DNA of 64,000 nt from Aurantimonas sp036549475. Lineage in GTDB: Bacteria > Pseudomonadota > Alphaproteobacteria > Rhizobiales > Rhizobiaceae. The notes beneath the pieces are model-generated. The model had not been told where the DNA came from, ran no database searches, and was given only the letters and a program-made list of their open reading frames with translations. Below, in pieces: positions 1 to 8,075 of this stretch (within the stretch, counting starts at the first letter, position 1; each line of letters starts with the position of its first letter). The stretch lies in contig NZ_JAZHLI010000011.1 in NCBI RefSeq assembly GCF_036549475.1, positions 36,616-100,615 of the forward strand, in the 5' to 3' direction. The position numbers were made by a program, and so were the translations under genes.

Positions 1-1
1 C

Positions 2-133
2 GACACCCGCTGCCTGGTACCGGCCGGCCATATCTGGACGGACTCCCGGCAGTCCTTCGTCGCCATCGGCGCGAACGAACTGGCCTATCCCCGGATGCCG
101 GACGACGGCTTTGCCGCGCTGATCGCGCGCTGA
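2..133 (+). CDS. C-terminal end of a GFA/CENP-V family protein (partial)
   Basis: The window opens inside this gene; only 43 codons and the stop remain. The readable tail contains PAGHIWTDSRQSFVAIGA followed by a short acidic segment. This resembles the end of glutathione-dependent formaldehyde-activating (GFA) zinc proteins, where a His-Ile-Trp/Phe motif precedes a conserved aromatic strand. The zinc-binding cysteines of the family would lie upstream of the window, so function cannot be judged. The stop lies in the second copy of an 11-bp tandem repeat (119-140); with one copy the frame would run on to a later stop near 196. Confidence 0.55.
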   Translation, partial: DTRCLVPAGHIWTDSRQSFVAIGANELAYPRMPDDGFAALIAR

Positions 134-140
134 TCGCGCG
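119..140 (+). repeat. 11-bp perfect tandem duplication
   Basis: CTGATCGCGCG is present twice in direct succession (119-129 and 130-140), at the 3' end of the GFA-like reading frame. Because 11 is not a multiple of three, the copy number sets where that frame stops. Confidence 0.85.
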
Positions 141-322
141 CTGGCGGGCGATGCTGGCGGCGGGCGCCGCGGCCGGATCGACGCCAGAGACCTGATCCCC
201 TCGTCCGGCGGCGGGCGTGCACCGCGATGACGCCATGGTGATTTTGCTTCTTCTGCCGGAGCGGTAGCCTGTACGTGCCGGCATGCCCTGCGTGCCGGGC
301 CGACGGTCAGGAGAACGCGACC

Positions 323-952
323 ATGCGATATCGCGCTGCGCTGTTCCGCTCCGCCTCCTGCGCGGCCTGCCTCCTCGCCGCCGCCGTCCCGGCCCTGGCC
401 GACACGACCGCTTTGCCCGGCGCCCGCGCCGATGAGCCGGCAATCTCCGGGCCTGCCGAGAGCGCCACCGAAACCCGCCTCTTCGCTGCGCTGAAGCATG
501 CCGCCACCGAGGCAGAGGCCCGCGCCGTCGAATCCGCCATCTGGCGCCACTGGATAGGTGCCGCCCCGGATCTTGCAACCCGCCAGCTCGTCGAGCGCGC
601 CATGGAGCGGCGCGGCAGCTACGATCTGGCCGGCGCCCGCAGCCTTCTCGACGAGGCCATCATCGCTGCGTCCGGCTATGCCGAAGCCTGGAACCAGCGC
701 GGTTTCGTGCGTTTCCTGCAGGATGATTTCGACGGCGCGCTGGGTGATGTCGACCAGGCCATCGCGCTGGAGCCCCGGCATTTCGCCGCCATGTCCGGCC
801 GCGCCCTGATCCTGATGCGCCAGGGCCGCTTCGGCCTCGCGCAGACCCAGCTTCGCGCTGCGGTCGCGATCCATCCCTTCCTGAAGGAGCGCGCCCTGAT
901 CGCGCCCGCCCCGGCCGATGATCCTGCCCCGACCGGCGGCGTCGACCTGTGA
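323..952 (+). CDS. Secreted TPR-repeat protein
   Basis: A 209-residue protein if started at 323, where GGAG lies 9 bases upstream and a clean signal peptide follows (MRYRAALFRSASCAACLLAA... ending in ALAD). An upstream start at 275 is also open but would bury the signal peptide. The mature part has about 40 residues of helical linker, then TPR-like helices containing YAEAWNQRGFVRFLQDD and ALEPRHFAAMSGRALILMRQ. It is probably periplasmic and acts as a protein-interaction scaffold; the partner is unknown. It is clearly paralogous to the TPR protein at 51903-52664. The next gene starts 40 bases downstream, so the two may be co-transcribed. Confidence 0.75.
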   Translation: MRYRAALFRSASCAACLLAAAVPALADTTALPGARADEPAISGPAESATETRLFAALKHAATEAEARAVESAIWRHWIGAAPDLATRQLVERAMERRGSYDLAGARSLLDEAIIAASGYAEAWNQRGFVRFLQDDFDGALGDVDQAIALEPRHFAAMSGRALILMRQGRFGLAQTQLRAAVAIHPFLKERALIAPAPADDPAPTGGVDL

Positions 953-992
953 CCTGCCTGTCCATCCCCCGAACTTCCCGAGGAGCCTGCCC

Positions 993-1796
993 ATGAGACG
1001 TCTGGCCGCCTGCGCCGCGCTGTTTGCCGCCTTCGCCGCCACGCCGGCGGCCGCCCAGATGGTGCCCAGCACCTGCATCGCGATCGCCGAAAGCCTGCCG
1101 CGCGCGAGCTATGTCGCCATGGACGGCCCCGCGGCGCAGCGTTACGCGGCGATCGACGGCGACGTGACGATCACCTACGTCACCCATGCGACCTACCGGA
1201 TCGAGAGCCCGAACGGCGTCGTCGCGGCCACCGACTTCGCCGGCTTCGCCGGCGAGACGACGCCGGACATCGTGACGATGAACAAGGCGCATTCCTCCCA
1301 CAACACGCCCTACCCGGATCCGGCGATCCCGCATGTCCTGCTCGGCTGGAACCCCGAGGGCGGCCCGGCCGAACACGCCCTCACCGTCGACGACATGTAT
1401 GTGCGCAACGTGCCTACCGACATCCGCTCCTATGGCGGCATGGAGGCCGACGGCAATTCCATCTTCATCTTCGAGGTGGCGGGGCTGTGCATCGGCCATC
1501 TCGGCCATCTGCACCACACGCTGACCAACGAGGATTACGCCCGCATCGGCCGGCTCGACATCCTGATGGTGCCGGTCGACGGCGGCATGACCATGAGCCA
1601 GGAGGGCATGGGCGAGATCGCCGACCGGCTGCGCTCCTCCATCGTCCTGCCGATGCACCGCTTCGCCGGCCCGATCGAGCGCTTCCTCGACCGCATGCCC
1701 GGCTTCGCCGTCGAGCGGCGCGACACGCCGAGCCTGACGATCTCGGTCCGGACCCTGCCGCGCACCCCGACGGTAATCGTGCTGAAAGGCGTGTAG
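993..1796 (+). CDS. Secreted metallo-beta-lactamase-fold hydrolase (UlaG-like)
   Basis: 267 residues from the ATG at 993, which has GAGGAG 7 bases upstream and opens a signal peptide (MRRLAACAALFAAFAATPAAAQ). The body has metallo-beta-lactamase features of the UlaG/L-ascorbate-6-phosphate lactonase-like branch: THATYRIES near the first strand, a metal-binding-type segment AHSSHNT, and GHLGHLHHTL around residue 165. A conserved His near VLPMHRFAG may complete the metal site. The substrate cannot be predicted. The gene follows the secreted TPR protein on the same strand, so both probably act in the periplasm. Confidence 0.7.
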   Translation: MRRLAACAALFAAFAATPAAAQMVPSTCIAIAESLPRASYVAMDGPAAQRYAAIDGDVTITYVTHATYRIESPNGVVAATDFAGFAGETTPDIVTMNKAHSSHNTPYPDPAIPHVLLGWNPEGGPAEHALTVDDMYVRNVPTDIRSYGGMEADGNSIFIFEVAGLCIGHLGHLHHTLTNEDYARIGRLDILMVPVDGGMTMSQEGMGEIADRLRSSIVLPMHRFAGPIERFLDRMPGFAVERRDTPSLTISVRTLPRTPTVIVLKGV

Positions 1797-1885
1797 CCCG
1801 GACGGGCCGACGTGCCAGGACGTCGCTCCGCTCCCGCGGAGGATAGCCGCCCTGGCAATGGAGGGGCCGCCCCTCCGCGACCCGC

Positions 1886-2953
1886 TCAGCCCGCGGGGAT
1901 CAGGCGATCGGCGCGCAGGCGTGCGAAGAGGTCGAAGAACGCGTCGTCGGTCGGCTGGTATCCGGCAAAGCCCATGCGCCGGCTCTTCGACATGTCGGTC
2001 ACCACCTCGATCGGCCGTCCCAGATCGGCGTCCGTGTGCCAGGGTGAGGCCAGCCGGGAGAGATCGGGCTCGGCCAGTCCCTCGCGCTCGGCGATCTGGC
2101 GCCATACCGGCGCATCGTCGCGCATCTGCGCTTCCAGCGGCATCTCGGTGCCGTCGAAGGGTGCCGCTTCCAGGCCGAACCATTCGGCGATGCGCGACCA
2201 CATCCAGTTCCAGCGGAAGACGTCGCCATTGACGACGTTGAAATCCTCGTTGGCGGCGGCCGGCGTCGCCTCCGCCCACACGAGATGGGCGGCGAGCTGG
2301 CGGGCATCCGTCATGTCGGTCAGGCCGTCCCACTGGACCTGCGATCCGGGAAAGCGGAAGGGCCGCCCGGTCTCCCGGCAGATCGCGGCGTACACGGCGA
2401 GGGTCGTTCCCATGTTCATGGCGTTGCCGACGGCCTTGCCGATCACCGTATGCGGCCGGTGGATGCTCCATGTGAACCCGTCGCGCGCGGCCGCCGCGAC
2501 GACCTCGTCCTCCTGCGCATAATAGAAATTCGCCTCGTCGAGCCGGCCCTGCTCCTCGCGGAACGGCGTCTTCGGCAGGCTGCCCTTCCCATAGGCCTCG
2601 AAGGGCCCGAGATAGTGCTTCAGGCCCGTAACCAGCCCGACATGTCGCACCGAGCGCGCCGGCCGGAGCGCCTCGAAGAGGTTGCGCAGCATGGCGGCGT
2701 TGACGCGGATGTTCTCGGCTTCGCTGGCCTGCCGCAACCAGGTGGTCAGGAAGACGGCGTCCGGGCGAAGGCCGTCGAGGGCCTGCGCCAGCGTGTCCGG
2801 CTGCAGGAGGTCGGCGGCGACGAGCGTGACGCCGTCCTGGGGCTGCGGCTTGCGGGCAAGGCCATGGACCGTCCAGCCCTCGGCAACGAGCCGCTCGGCC
2901 GTGGCGCTGCCCTGGATGCCGGTGACCCCGACCACGAGTGCCGTCTTCGTCAT
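1886..2953 (-). CDS. PRISE-type short-chain reductase (progesterone 5-beta-reductase/iridoid synthase-like)
   Basis: An atypical SDR of about 355 residues. It begins with a Rossmann motif (ALVVGVTGIQGSATAERL) and carries PRISE hallmarks: GLARKPQ after strand 2, LKHYLGPFEAYGKG, an NFYYAQED segment with the catalytic-type Tyr, and WSIHRPHTVIGKAVGNAMN. Family members reduce enones with NADPH; the substrate here is unknown. I chose the ATG at 2953 because GGAG lies 6 bases before it; an ATG at 2965 is also in frame but lacks a ribosome site. It is divergent from an HxlR regulator 124 bp away, the usual arrangement of a redox enzyme with its repressor. Confidence 0.85.
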   Translation of the reverse strand: MTKTALVVGVTGIQGSATAERLVAEGWTVHGLARKPQPQDGVTLVAADLLQPDTLAQALDGLRPDAVFLTTWLRQASEAENIRVNAAMLRNLFEALRPARSVRHVGLVTGLKHYLGPFEAYGKGSLPKTPFREEQGRLDEANFYYAQEDEVVAAAARDGFTWSIHRPHTVIGKAVGNAMNMGTTLAVYAAICRETGRPFRFPGSQVQWDGLTDMTDARQLAAHLVWAEATPAAANEDFNVVNGDVFRWNWMWSRIAEWFGLEAAPFDGTEMPLEAQMRDDAPVWRQIAEREGLAEPDLSRLASPWHTDADLGRPIEVVTDMSKSRRMGFAGYQPTDDAFFDLFARLRADRLIPAG

Positions 2954-3077
2954 CTGTGTCTCCATTGCTGTTCGGCCCCTGACCTAGGCAGCGCGGGCAG
3001 GACGGACTAGACGGCACCAATCCGGGACATAGGCACCAGAAGGTCACCACCATGGAACCAGGCAGTGACGAAGCCGC

Positions 3078-3440
3078 GTGCCGCGAGGATGCGCTCCCCG
3101 CCGGGTGCTCGAACTGTTCGCCGCCAAATGGACGAGCATGATCCTGCATACGCTCCACGCCCGCCATGACGGGCGCGCGCGCAACGGTGTCCTGCATCGC
3201 AGCCTGCCGGGCATCTCCAAGAAGATGCTTACCCAGACCCTGCGCGAGATGGAGGCGAGCGGCCTCGTCACCCGGCATGTCGCGGGCACGGTCCCGCCCG
3301 CGGTCGAGTACCGGCTCACGGATCTCGGCCGGCGCTTCGTCGAGCCGGTCGAACTGCTCTATGCCTGGGGGCGCGACAATGCCGACGCCCTCGACCGGCT
3401 CGGGCCGCGCCCGACCTCGCGCCGCAATCTGGAAGGCTGA
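3078..3440 (+). CDS. HxlR-family transcriptional regulator (N-terminus possibly frameshifted)
   Basis: A 120-residue winged-helix regulator: CAPRRVLELFAAKWTSMIL, then LPGISKKMLTQTLREMEASG as recognition region and VEYRLTDLGR as the wing. HxlR proteins often sense electrophiles or quinones through an N-terminal Cys like the one in RGCAPRR. In this frame the start would be GTG 3078 with no ribosome site. A well-placed AGAAGG (3038-3043) precedes ATG 3052 in another frame, which reads MEPGSDEAACREDA, a plausible HxlR N-terminus. A one-base indel near 3087 may therefore separate start and body. It probably controls the divergent PRISE reductase. Confidence 0.8.
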   Translation: MPRGCAPRRVLELFAAKWTSMILHTLHARHDGRARNGVLHRSLPGISKKMLTQTLREMEASGLVTRHVAGTVPPAVEYRLTDLGRRFVEPVELLYAWGRDNADALDRLGPRPTSRRNLEG

Positions 3441-3450
3441 GCGGATCGCC

Positions 3451-4272
3451 TCACCAGAAATCCGGCATCGCCTCCGCCAGCCGCGGGCCGATGCGCACCG
3501 GCGCGACCTTTTCGGCCAGCCCGGTGCGGTCGGAGATCTCCACCGCCAGCCCGGCGATGGTCGCCGGCCCCTGCGCCGCGTCGAAGCGGCCGCGCGGCAC
3601 CTTGGTGACGAAGCGGTTCAGCGGTTCCTCCTTCTCCATGCCGAGCGAGGAATCGTAGTCGCCGCACATGCCGGCATCGGACTGGTAGCCCGTCCCGCCG
3701 ACGAGGATCTGGTGGTCGGCGGTCGGCACATGGGTATGGGTGCCCACCACGACGCTGACGCGCCCGTCGAGGAAATGCCCGAAGCACTGCTTCTCGCTGG
3801 TCGCCTCGGCGTGGAAGTCGATGATGACGGCATCCGCCTGCTCGCCCATCGGGCAGGCCGAGACGAGCGTGTCGGCGCAGGCGAAGGGATCGTCGAGATC
3901 GGGATGCATGAACACCCGGCCCATGATGTTGGCGACCAGCACCCGGGCGCCGTTCCTGGCCTCGAACAGGCCGGAGCCGTGTCCGGGCGTGCCGGGCGGA
4001 TAGTTCGCCGGCCGGATGAAGCGGTCCTGCCGCCCGGCGAAGGCCAGCGCCTCGCGCTGGTCCCAGACGTGGTTGCCGGTGGTCACCGCGTCGGCTCCCG
4101 CCTCCAGCGTGCGCTCGAAGATCTCCTCGGTGATGCCGAAGCCGCCGGCCGAATTCTCGCCATTGACGACCACGAAATCGAGCTTCCAGTCGGAAATCAG
4201 CCCGGGCAGCCTGTCGAAGACGGCGGTCCGGCCGGATCGGCCGACCATGTCGCCGAGAAAGAGAAATCGCAT
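3451..4272 (-). CDS. YmdB/TIGR00282-family metallophosphoesterase
   Basis: 273 residues starting MRFLFLGDMVGRSGR. Metal-site blocks of the family are visible: GDMVGRSG, FVVVNGENSAGG, TTGNHVWDQ, and VVGTHTHVPTADHQIL, ending near GYQSDAGMCGDYDSSLGM. Characterised members (Bacillus YmdB) hydrolyse 2',3'-cyclic nucleotides and affect biofilm and RNA turnover; the same activity is inferred here. In many alphaproteobacteria this gene sits directly beside 5-formyltetrahydrofolate cyclo-ligase. Here a CAP-domain lipoprotein gene on the opposite strand lies between them. It ends 10 bp from the HxlR gene end (convergent). Confidence 0.85.
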   Translation of the reverse strand: MRFLFLGDMVGRSGRTAVFDRLPGLISDWKLDFVVVNGENSAGGFGITEEIFERTLEAGADAVTTGNHVWDQREALAFAGRQDRFIRPANYPPGTPGHGSGLFEARNGARVLVANIMGRVFMHPDLDDPFACADTLVSACPMGEQADAVIIDFHAEATSEKQCFGHFLDGRVSVVVGTHTHVPTADHQILVGGTGYQSDAGMCGDYDSSLGMEKEEPLNRFVTKVPRGRFDAAQGPATIAGLAVEISDRTGLAEKVAPVRIGPRLAEAMPDFW

Positions 4273-4707
4273 CGCGCTCGCCTGTTGCTGGGCTTCTCGC
4301 GGCATCCTGCCGCGCCGGCACGCCCCGACGGCAGACCGGCAGCGATCCGCTTGACCCATGCCGCCGGCCCCGTCAACTCGCACGGCCATGCCGCCGCGGG
4401 CGCCGCAAAAGCGTCCCAGCCACCATCACCCCGCTGTCCCTGCCAACGACGCGTCACCACGTCCCCGGCGCAATCGCGTCGAAAATCGGCCGGATTGCCC
4501 TGTCAGGGACGCCGCAACGGCCCCGCATCATGAGCCGGTACCGGTACCGGCGACACGATTCATGGTCCGGTGAGCATTCCCCGACATCATGATCGGCAAG
4601 GCAGACGGGTCGGTTCGCACGCGCCGACACAAGGCCGCGGCGCGCCGCCGAACGCCGATCCAGCATGCCGCCGGCCGGGCGGCGCAAACGACAGGACACC
4701 GCACGCC
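4273..4707. other. Gene-free 435 bp with an 18-bp perfect palindrome
   Basis: No convincing gene. At 4534-4551 there is a perfect palindrome, GCCGGTACCGGTACCGGC, built from overlapping GGTACC units. It lies between the divergent ymdB-like and CAP lipoprotein genes and could be an operator, but no known regulator site was matched. Confidence 0.5.
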
Positions 4708-5223
4708 ATGATCCTTTCCCGCCTCGCACGCCGCGTGCCCGTCCTGCGCCTCCTCGCGCTGCTGCCCATCGCGCTTCTGGCCGCCTGCGTCGGGTCCACC
4801 GGCTCGGTCGACATCGGATCGACCCGCGTGATCAGCGTCGACCGCAACGTGGCGCTCGCCTCGATCAACGCCTTCCGGGCCGAGAACGGCCTCGGCGCGG
4901 TGCGCTTCGACGCCGTGCTCGGCGAGGCGGCCGAGCGGCAGGCCCGCGCCATGGCCGCGCGGGGCAATCTCAGCCATTCGCTGGACGGCGCCCTGCCCAG
5001 CCGCGTCGCCTCCTTCGGTTACGACTGGGCGGCCGTGTCGGAAAATCTCGGCTGGAACTACCGCTCGACGCCGGCCGTCATCACCGGCTGGAAGGGCTCG
5101 CCCGGCCATCGCCGCAATCTCCTCAACGCCAACGTCACCGAGATCGGCTTCGCCGCCGCCACCGGTCCGAAGGGCGAGCCCTACTGGGCGCTGATCCTCG
5201 GCCGCGAGAAGAACAGGCGCTGA
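4708..5223 (+). CDS. CAP/SCP-domain lipoprotein
   Basis: 171 residues. The signal peptide ends in a lipobox (LLAAC, Cys about residue 27), so the mature protein should be lipid-anchored. The rest is a CAP (cysteine-rich secretory protein/PR-1) domain: INAFRAENGLGAVRFD, HSLDG, a SENLGWNY motif and WKGSPGHRRNLLN, ending with WALILGREK. Bacterial CAP proteins lack one established reaction; wall or metal binding has been proposed. The gene is wedged on the opposite strand between the ymdB-like and cyclo-ligase genes and abuts the latter end to end. Confidence 0.85.
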   Translation: MILSRLARRVPVLRLLALLPIALLAACVGSTGSVDIGSTRVISVDRNVALASINAFRAENGLGAVRFDAVLGEAAERQARAMAARGNLSHSLDGALPSRVASFGYDWAAVSENLGWNYRSTPAVITGWKGSPGHRRNLLNANVTEIGFAAATGPKGEPYWALILGREKNRR

Positions 5224-5805
5224 TCAATCGGCTGGCGGGCGGATCGTCTCGCGCTCGGTAACGATCATCGGCAGGCGGACGTCGTGGGGCTCCATCGGCA
5301 CGAAGTCCGTTTCCTGCACGGCAAAGGCGACGGCGGCCAGGATCGGCGGCGCGCCCTTGTCCCTCAGTGCGGCGATGGCGCTGTCGTAATAGCCGCGGCC
5401 ATAGCCGATCCGGCCGCCCGTCCGGTCGAAGACCGCCAGCGGCACCAGCATCAGTTCGGGGTCCAGCACCGCCGCCTCCGCCCCCGGCGCATAGGTGCCG
5501 AAGCCCTGCGGCTCCAGCGGCGCGCCGCGCACCAGGTGCCGGAACTGCAGCCGTCCGTCGACGATCGCCGGCACGCAGAGCCGGGCGCCGCGGTCGGCGA
5601 GCTGCATCATCAGCGGTCGGATGTCGATTTCCGAGCGAATCGGCAGGAAGCCGGAGACGACCATGCCGGGCGTGACCGGCAGGAGGTCGGCGCAGCGGTC
5701 GGCGACGATCAGCGAGGCTTCGATGCGGGCGTCCGCCGGCATGGCGTCGCGCCGGGCCAGCGCCGCTGTCCGCAGGCGCGCCTTGGCGTCTTTCGCTTCG
5801 TCCAT
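5224..5805 (-). CDS. ygfA: 5-formyltetrahydrofolate cyclo-ligase
   Basis: 193 residues beginning MDEAKDAKARLRTAAL; the start at 5805 has a GGGGGAG ribosome site. It contains the diagnostic substrate/ATP loop GGRIGYGRGYYD and the upstream VPLAVFDRTG segment. The enzyme converts 5-formyl-THF to 5,10-methenyl-THF with ATP. In many proteobacteria ygfA is the gene directly behind 6S RNA, and a matching RNA candidate is seen just upstream at about 5930-6066. An alternative upstream reading to 5991 would overlap that RNA and is disfavoured. Confidence 0.93.
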   Translation of the reverse strand: MDEAKDAKARLRTAALARRDAMPADARIEASLIVADRCADLLPVTPGMVVSGFLPIRSEIDIRPLMMQLADRGARLCVPAIVDGRLQFRHLVRGAPLEPQGFGTYAPGAEAAVLDPELMLVPLAVFDRTGGRIGYGRGYYDSAIAALRDKGAPPILAAVAFAVQETDFVPMEPHDVRLPMIVTERETIRPPAD

Positions 5806-5929
5806 GGTCACTCCCCCTTGCCGGGCAGAGGTGGACGATTTCGCGGCGGAAGGAAAGTGGCCTGCCCGAAGGCGGGGCCGGAAAGATGGCCGGGAAAAGT
5901 GGATGGTGACGAGCCACCCGGCCGATGGA

Positions 5930-6066
5930 GATGTCGATCCCGGGAACCTACAGAGTAGGTGGGCGCCGTGTGCCCCAGGCCCACGGGCCAAGGCAGGGAC
6001 AGCTCCCTAGGAATGACTAAGGCCCCGAGAATATGTTACTCCTGGCGCACCGCGCAGCCCGTCGAA
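5930..6066 (-). ncRNA. ssrS: Probable 6S RNA (ssrS)
   Basis: The 180-bp stretch upstream of ygfA does not code. On the minus strand it carries elements I recognise from alphaproteobacterial 6S RNAs, including CTAGGGAGCTGTCCCTG and GGCGCCCACCTACTCTGTAG. 6S RNA mimics an open promoter and binds housekeeping RNA polymerase in stationary phase. A TATATT-like -10 at 6071-6076 would place the 5' end near 6064; the 3' end is approximate. The synteny with ygfA is classical. I could not fold the RNA, so the boundaries and identity are provisional. Confidence 0.6.
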
Positions 6067-6152
6067 CACCAATATAGGCGAGGCCGGGCGTTCCAGCCAT
6101 AGCTGCAAGGGCCAAGGCCCAAGTTTCTTCTCACAGACCGGCGGATGCCCCG

Positions 6153-6710
6153 ATGCGGCCCGGCGGACGATCGCCCGGGAGATCACCCCTGGAATATTGG
6201 GACATCCACTTCATCGCCGGCCAGGCCACCGGTTTTGCCGCGCTGGTCATCTGCGTCATGGCCTTTGCCAGCAAGCGCGACGACCGCCTGCTGCTGCTCC
6301 TGGTCTTCGCCAATGTGGCCTTCGCGGCGCAGTTCTTCCTGTTCGGCGCCAGGGTCGCCGGCGCGATCAGCGCGCTGATCATCCTGCGCATCCTCCTGGC
6401 GCGCCGCTACAAGGGAAGCTGGCCGATCATGGCCACCATGCTTGCGGCGACCGGGCTGGTGAGCTGGATCGGCTGGGAGCAGCCGCTCGACGTCATTCCG
6501 CTGACGGCGGGCCTCCTCGGCACCATCGCCATGTTCATGCTCGACGGCATTCCCATGCGCCTGCTGCTGGCGGCGGCCGCCACCTGCTGGGTCGCCAGCA
6601 ACGTCCTCGTCGGCTCCGTCGGGGCGGCGCTGGCCGAGCTTCTGGTTCTGACCACCAATGCCGTCACCATCCTGCGACTGTCCCGCGACCGCCGCGAAGC
6701 GATCGCCTGA
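6153..6710 (+). CDS. YgjV-family inner-membrane protein
   Basis: 185 residues with about six hydrophobic segments, matching the YgjV family of small inner-membrane proteins with no assigned function. Recognisable features are a first helix containing GFAALVICVMAF, the following short loop SKRDDRLL, and a polar tail. The exact start is uncertain: ATG 6153 gives a basic 15-residue leader before YWDIHFIAGQATGF, and no better in-frame ATG or strong ribosome site is visible. It is convergent with the dCTP deaminase gene. Confidence 0.7.
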   Translation: MRPGGRSPGRSPLEYWDIHFIAGQATGFAALVICVMAFASKRDDRLLLLLVFANVAFAAQFFLFGARVAGAISALIILRILLARRYKGSWPIMATMLAATGLVSWIGWEQPLDVIPLTAGLLGTIAMFMLDGIPMRLLLAAAATCWVASNVLVGSVGAALAELLVLTTNAVTILRLSRDRREAIA

Positions 6711-6737
6711 CGGGGGCCGCCGGCGCAATGTCCGCGC

Positions 6738-7850
6738 TCAGACGAAGTGCTTGGACAGCTTCAGCCCCTGCGCCTGGTAGTTCGACTTCAGGTCGCTGCC
6801 ATAGAGCTTGTCGGGCAGCGCCTGCATGCGCTCATAGACCAGCCGCCCGACGATCTGCCCGTCCTCCAGGATGAAGGGCACGTCGTGGCTGCGCACTTCC
6901 AGCACGGCGCGGCTCCCCGCCCCGCCGGCGGCGGAATGGCCGAAGCCGGGATCGAAGAAGCCGGCATAATGGACGCGGAATTCGCCGACCAGCGGGTCGA
7001 AGGGCGTCATTTCGGCGGCGAAGGCCGGCGGCACATGCACCGCCTCCTTGGAGACGAGGATGTAGAATTCGTCCGGGTCGAGCACCAGCTCGCCGGTCTT
7101 GGAGCGCATCACCGGCTCCCAGAAATCGGCCAGCGCATAGGCGCCGCGCCTGTCGACGTCGACGACGCCGGTGTGCCGCTTGCCGCGATAGCCGACCAGG
7201 CCCGCCTCGTTGCCGACGAGATCGATCGACAGGGCGATGCCGCCGCCGGAGATGTTCGCCTCGGCCGCCGTGGTCAGCACCTGCGTCTCGTGCAGCGCCG
7301 ACAATTCGCCCTCGTTCAGGAGCGGCTCGCCGCCGCGGAAGCGTATCTGCGACAGCCGCGAGCCCTGCCGCACCAGGATCGGGAAGGTCCGCGGCGAGAT
7401 CTCCAGATACAGCGGCCCCTCGTAGCCCGCCGGCAGCTTGTCGAATTCCTGGGCGCCGTCGGCCAGCACCCGCGTGAAGATGTCGAGCCGCCCGGTGGAG
7501 GATTTGGGATTGGCCGTCGCGCGGATGTCGGCCGGCAGCCGGAAGTGCTCCAGCAGCGGCACCACGTAGACGCAGCCGGTCTCCAGCACCGCCCCTTCGG
7601 CGAGGCTGAATTCGTGCAGCGAGAACCGCGCCAGCTTGTCGACCACCGACCGCCCCTGCCCCGGCAGGAAGCTCGCGCGCACCCGGTAGGCCTTCGGCCC
7701 GAGCCGCAGGTCAAGGCTCGCCGGCTGGATCTGGTCGTCGTCGCGCGCTACCGGCGCCGTGACCGCGCCGGCCGTAAACAGCCCTGCAATCTGAGCGTCG
7801 GGCAGGATTCCGCCCGGCATCTGGGTATGCGACATCGCCTGTCCCGTCAT
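6738..7850 (-). CDS. dcd: dCTP deaminase, long two-domain form
   Basis: About 370 residues, twice the length of classical Dcd. The N-terminal half has the deaminase/dUTPase core: IQPASLDLRLGPKAYRVR, then ATANPKSSTGRLDIFTRV around residue 130 and GPLYLEISPRTFPI. The C-terminal half repeats dUTPase-like strands (HAGFFDPGFG-type segment HYAGFFDPGFGHS). This long form is common in alphaproteobacteria and should convert dCTP to dUTP and ammonia for dTTP synthesis. Start: ATG 7850 has AGGG 6 bases upstream; ATG 7835 is a close alternative. It is divergent from metZ. Confidence 0.85.
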   Translation of the reverse strand: MTGQAMSHTQMPGGILPDAQIAGLFTAGAVTAPVARDDDQIQPASLDLRLGPKAYRVRASFLPGQGRSVVDKLARFSLHEFSLAEGAVLETGCVYVVPLLEHFRLPADIRATANPKSSTGRLDIFTRVLADGAQEFDKLPAGYEGPLYLEISPRTFPILVRQGSRLSQIRFRGGEPLLNEGELSALHETQVLTTAAEANISGGGIALSIDLVGNEAGLVGYRGKRHTGVVDVDRRGAYALADFWEPVMRSKTGELVLDPDEFYILVSKEAVHVPPAFAAEMTPFDPLVGEFRVHYAGFFDPGFGHSAAGGAGSRAVLEVRSHDVPFILEDGQIVGRLVYERMQALPDKLYGSDLKSNYQAQGLKLSKHFV

Positions 7851-7897
7851 GATCGTCCCTGCGTGCGCGTCGCCGGCCATGGCGCCGCGCTCCCGGA

Positions 7898-7926
7898 TTG
7901 ACGCCTAGCGGGAACGGGTCTATTTG
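7898..7926 (+). promoter_or_regulatory. Promoter of metZ
   Basis: TTGACG (7898-7903), 17-bp spacer, TATTTG (7921-7926): a near-consensus sigma-70 promoter. The expected start point falls at the beginning of the SAM-II aptamer. Confidence 0.75.
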
Positions 7927-7934
7927 CAAAGCCG

Positions 7935-7990
7935 AAGTGGTGATTTGGCCGGCCGGCTTGCAGCCACGTTAAAGAAGTCGCTAAAGGGCC
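7935..7990 (+). promoter_or_regulatory. SAM-II riboswitch
   Basis: The sequence follows the SAM-II (metA motif) consensus almost base by base: GTGGTGATTTGG, then GCTTGCAGCCACGTTAAA, then GTCGCTAAAGG. The GTGG...CCAC stem and the CTAAAG pseudoknot strand are both present. SAM-II aptamers bind S-adenosylmethionine and repress methionine genes. Here it lies between the promoter at 7898-7926 and the terminator at 8024-8060, upstream of metZ. Confidence 0.92.
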
Positions 7991-8023
7991 GTTCTGACGT
8001 ATTGGCGATCGTGCCTCCCGACG

Positions 8024-8060
8024 AACCGGCTTTGCGGCGACGCGACAGCCGGTTTTTGTT
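8024..8060 (+). terminator. Leader terminator of metZ (SAM-II expression platform)
   Basis: AACCGGCT (8024-8031) pairs with AGCCGGTT (8047-8054), followed by TTTTTGTT. It lies after the SAM-II aptamer and before the metZ ribosome site (GGAG 8065-8068), which suggests control by premature transcription termination. Confidence 0.75.
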
Positions 8061-8075
8061 GTTCGGAGACGATCC

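Noticed and set aside
660..3278. Very long open frame on the minus strand opposite the first genes
   Set aside because: It has no family match, runs antisense to well-supported genes and is a product of high GC content. The same holds for long antisense frames at 45864-49247 and 29619-33170.
5806..5991. N-terminal extension of the cyclo-ligase to 5991
   Set aside because: It would overlap the probable 6S RNA, has no family similarity, and the ATG at 5805 has a strong ribosome site.
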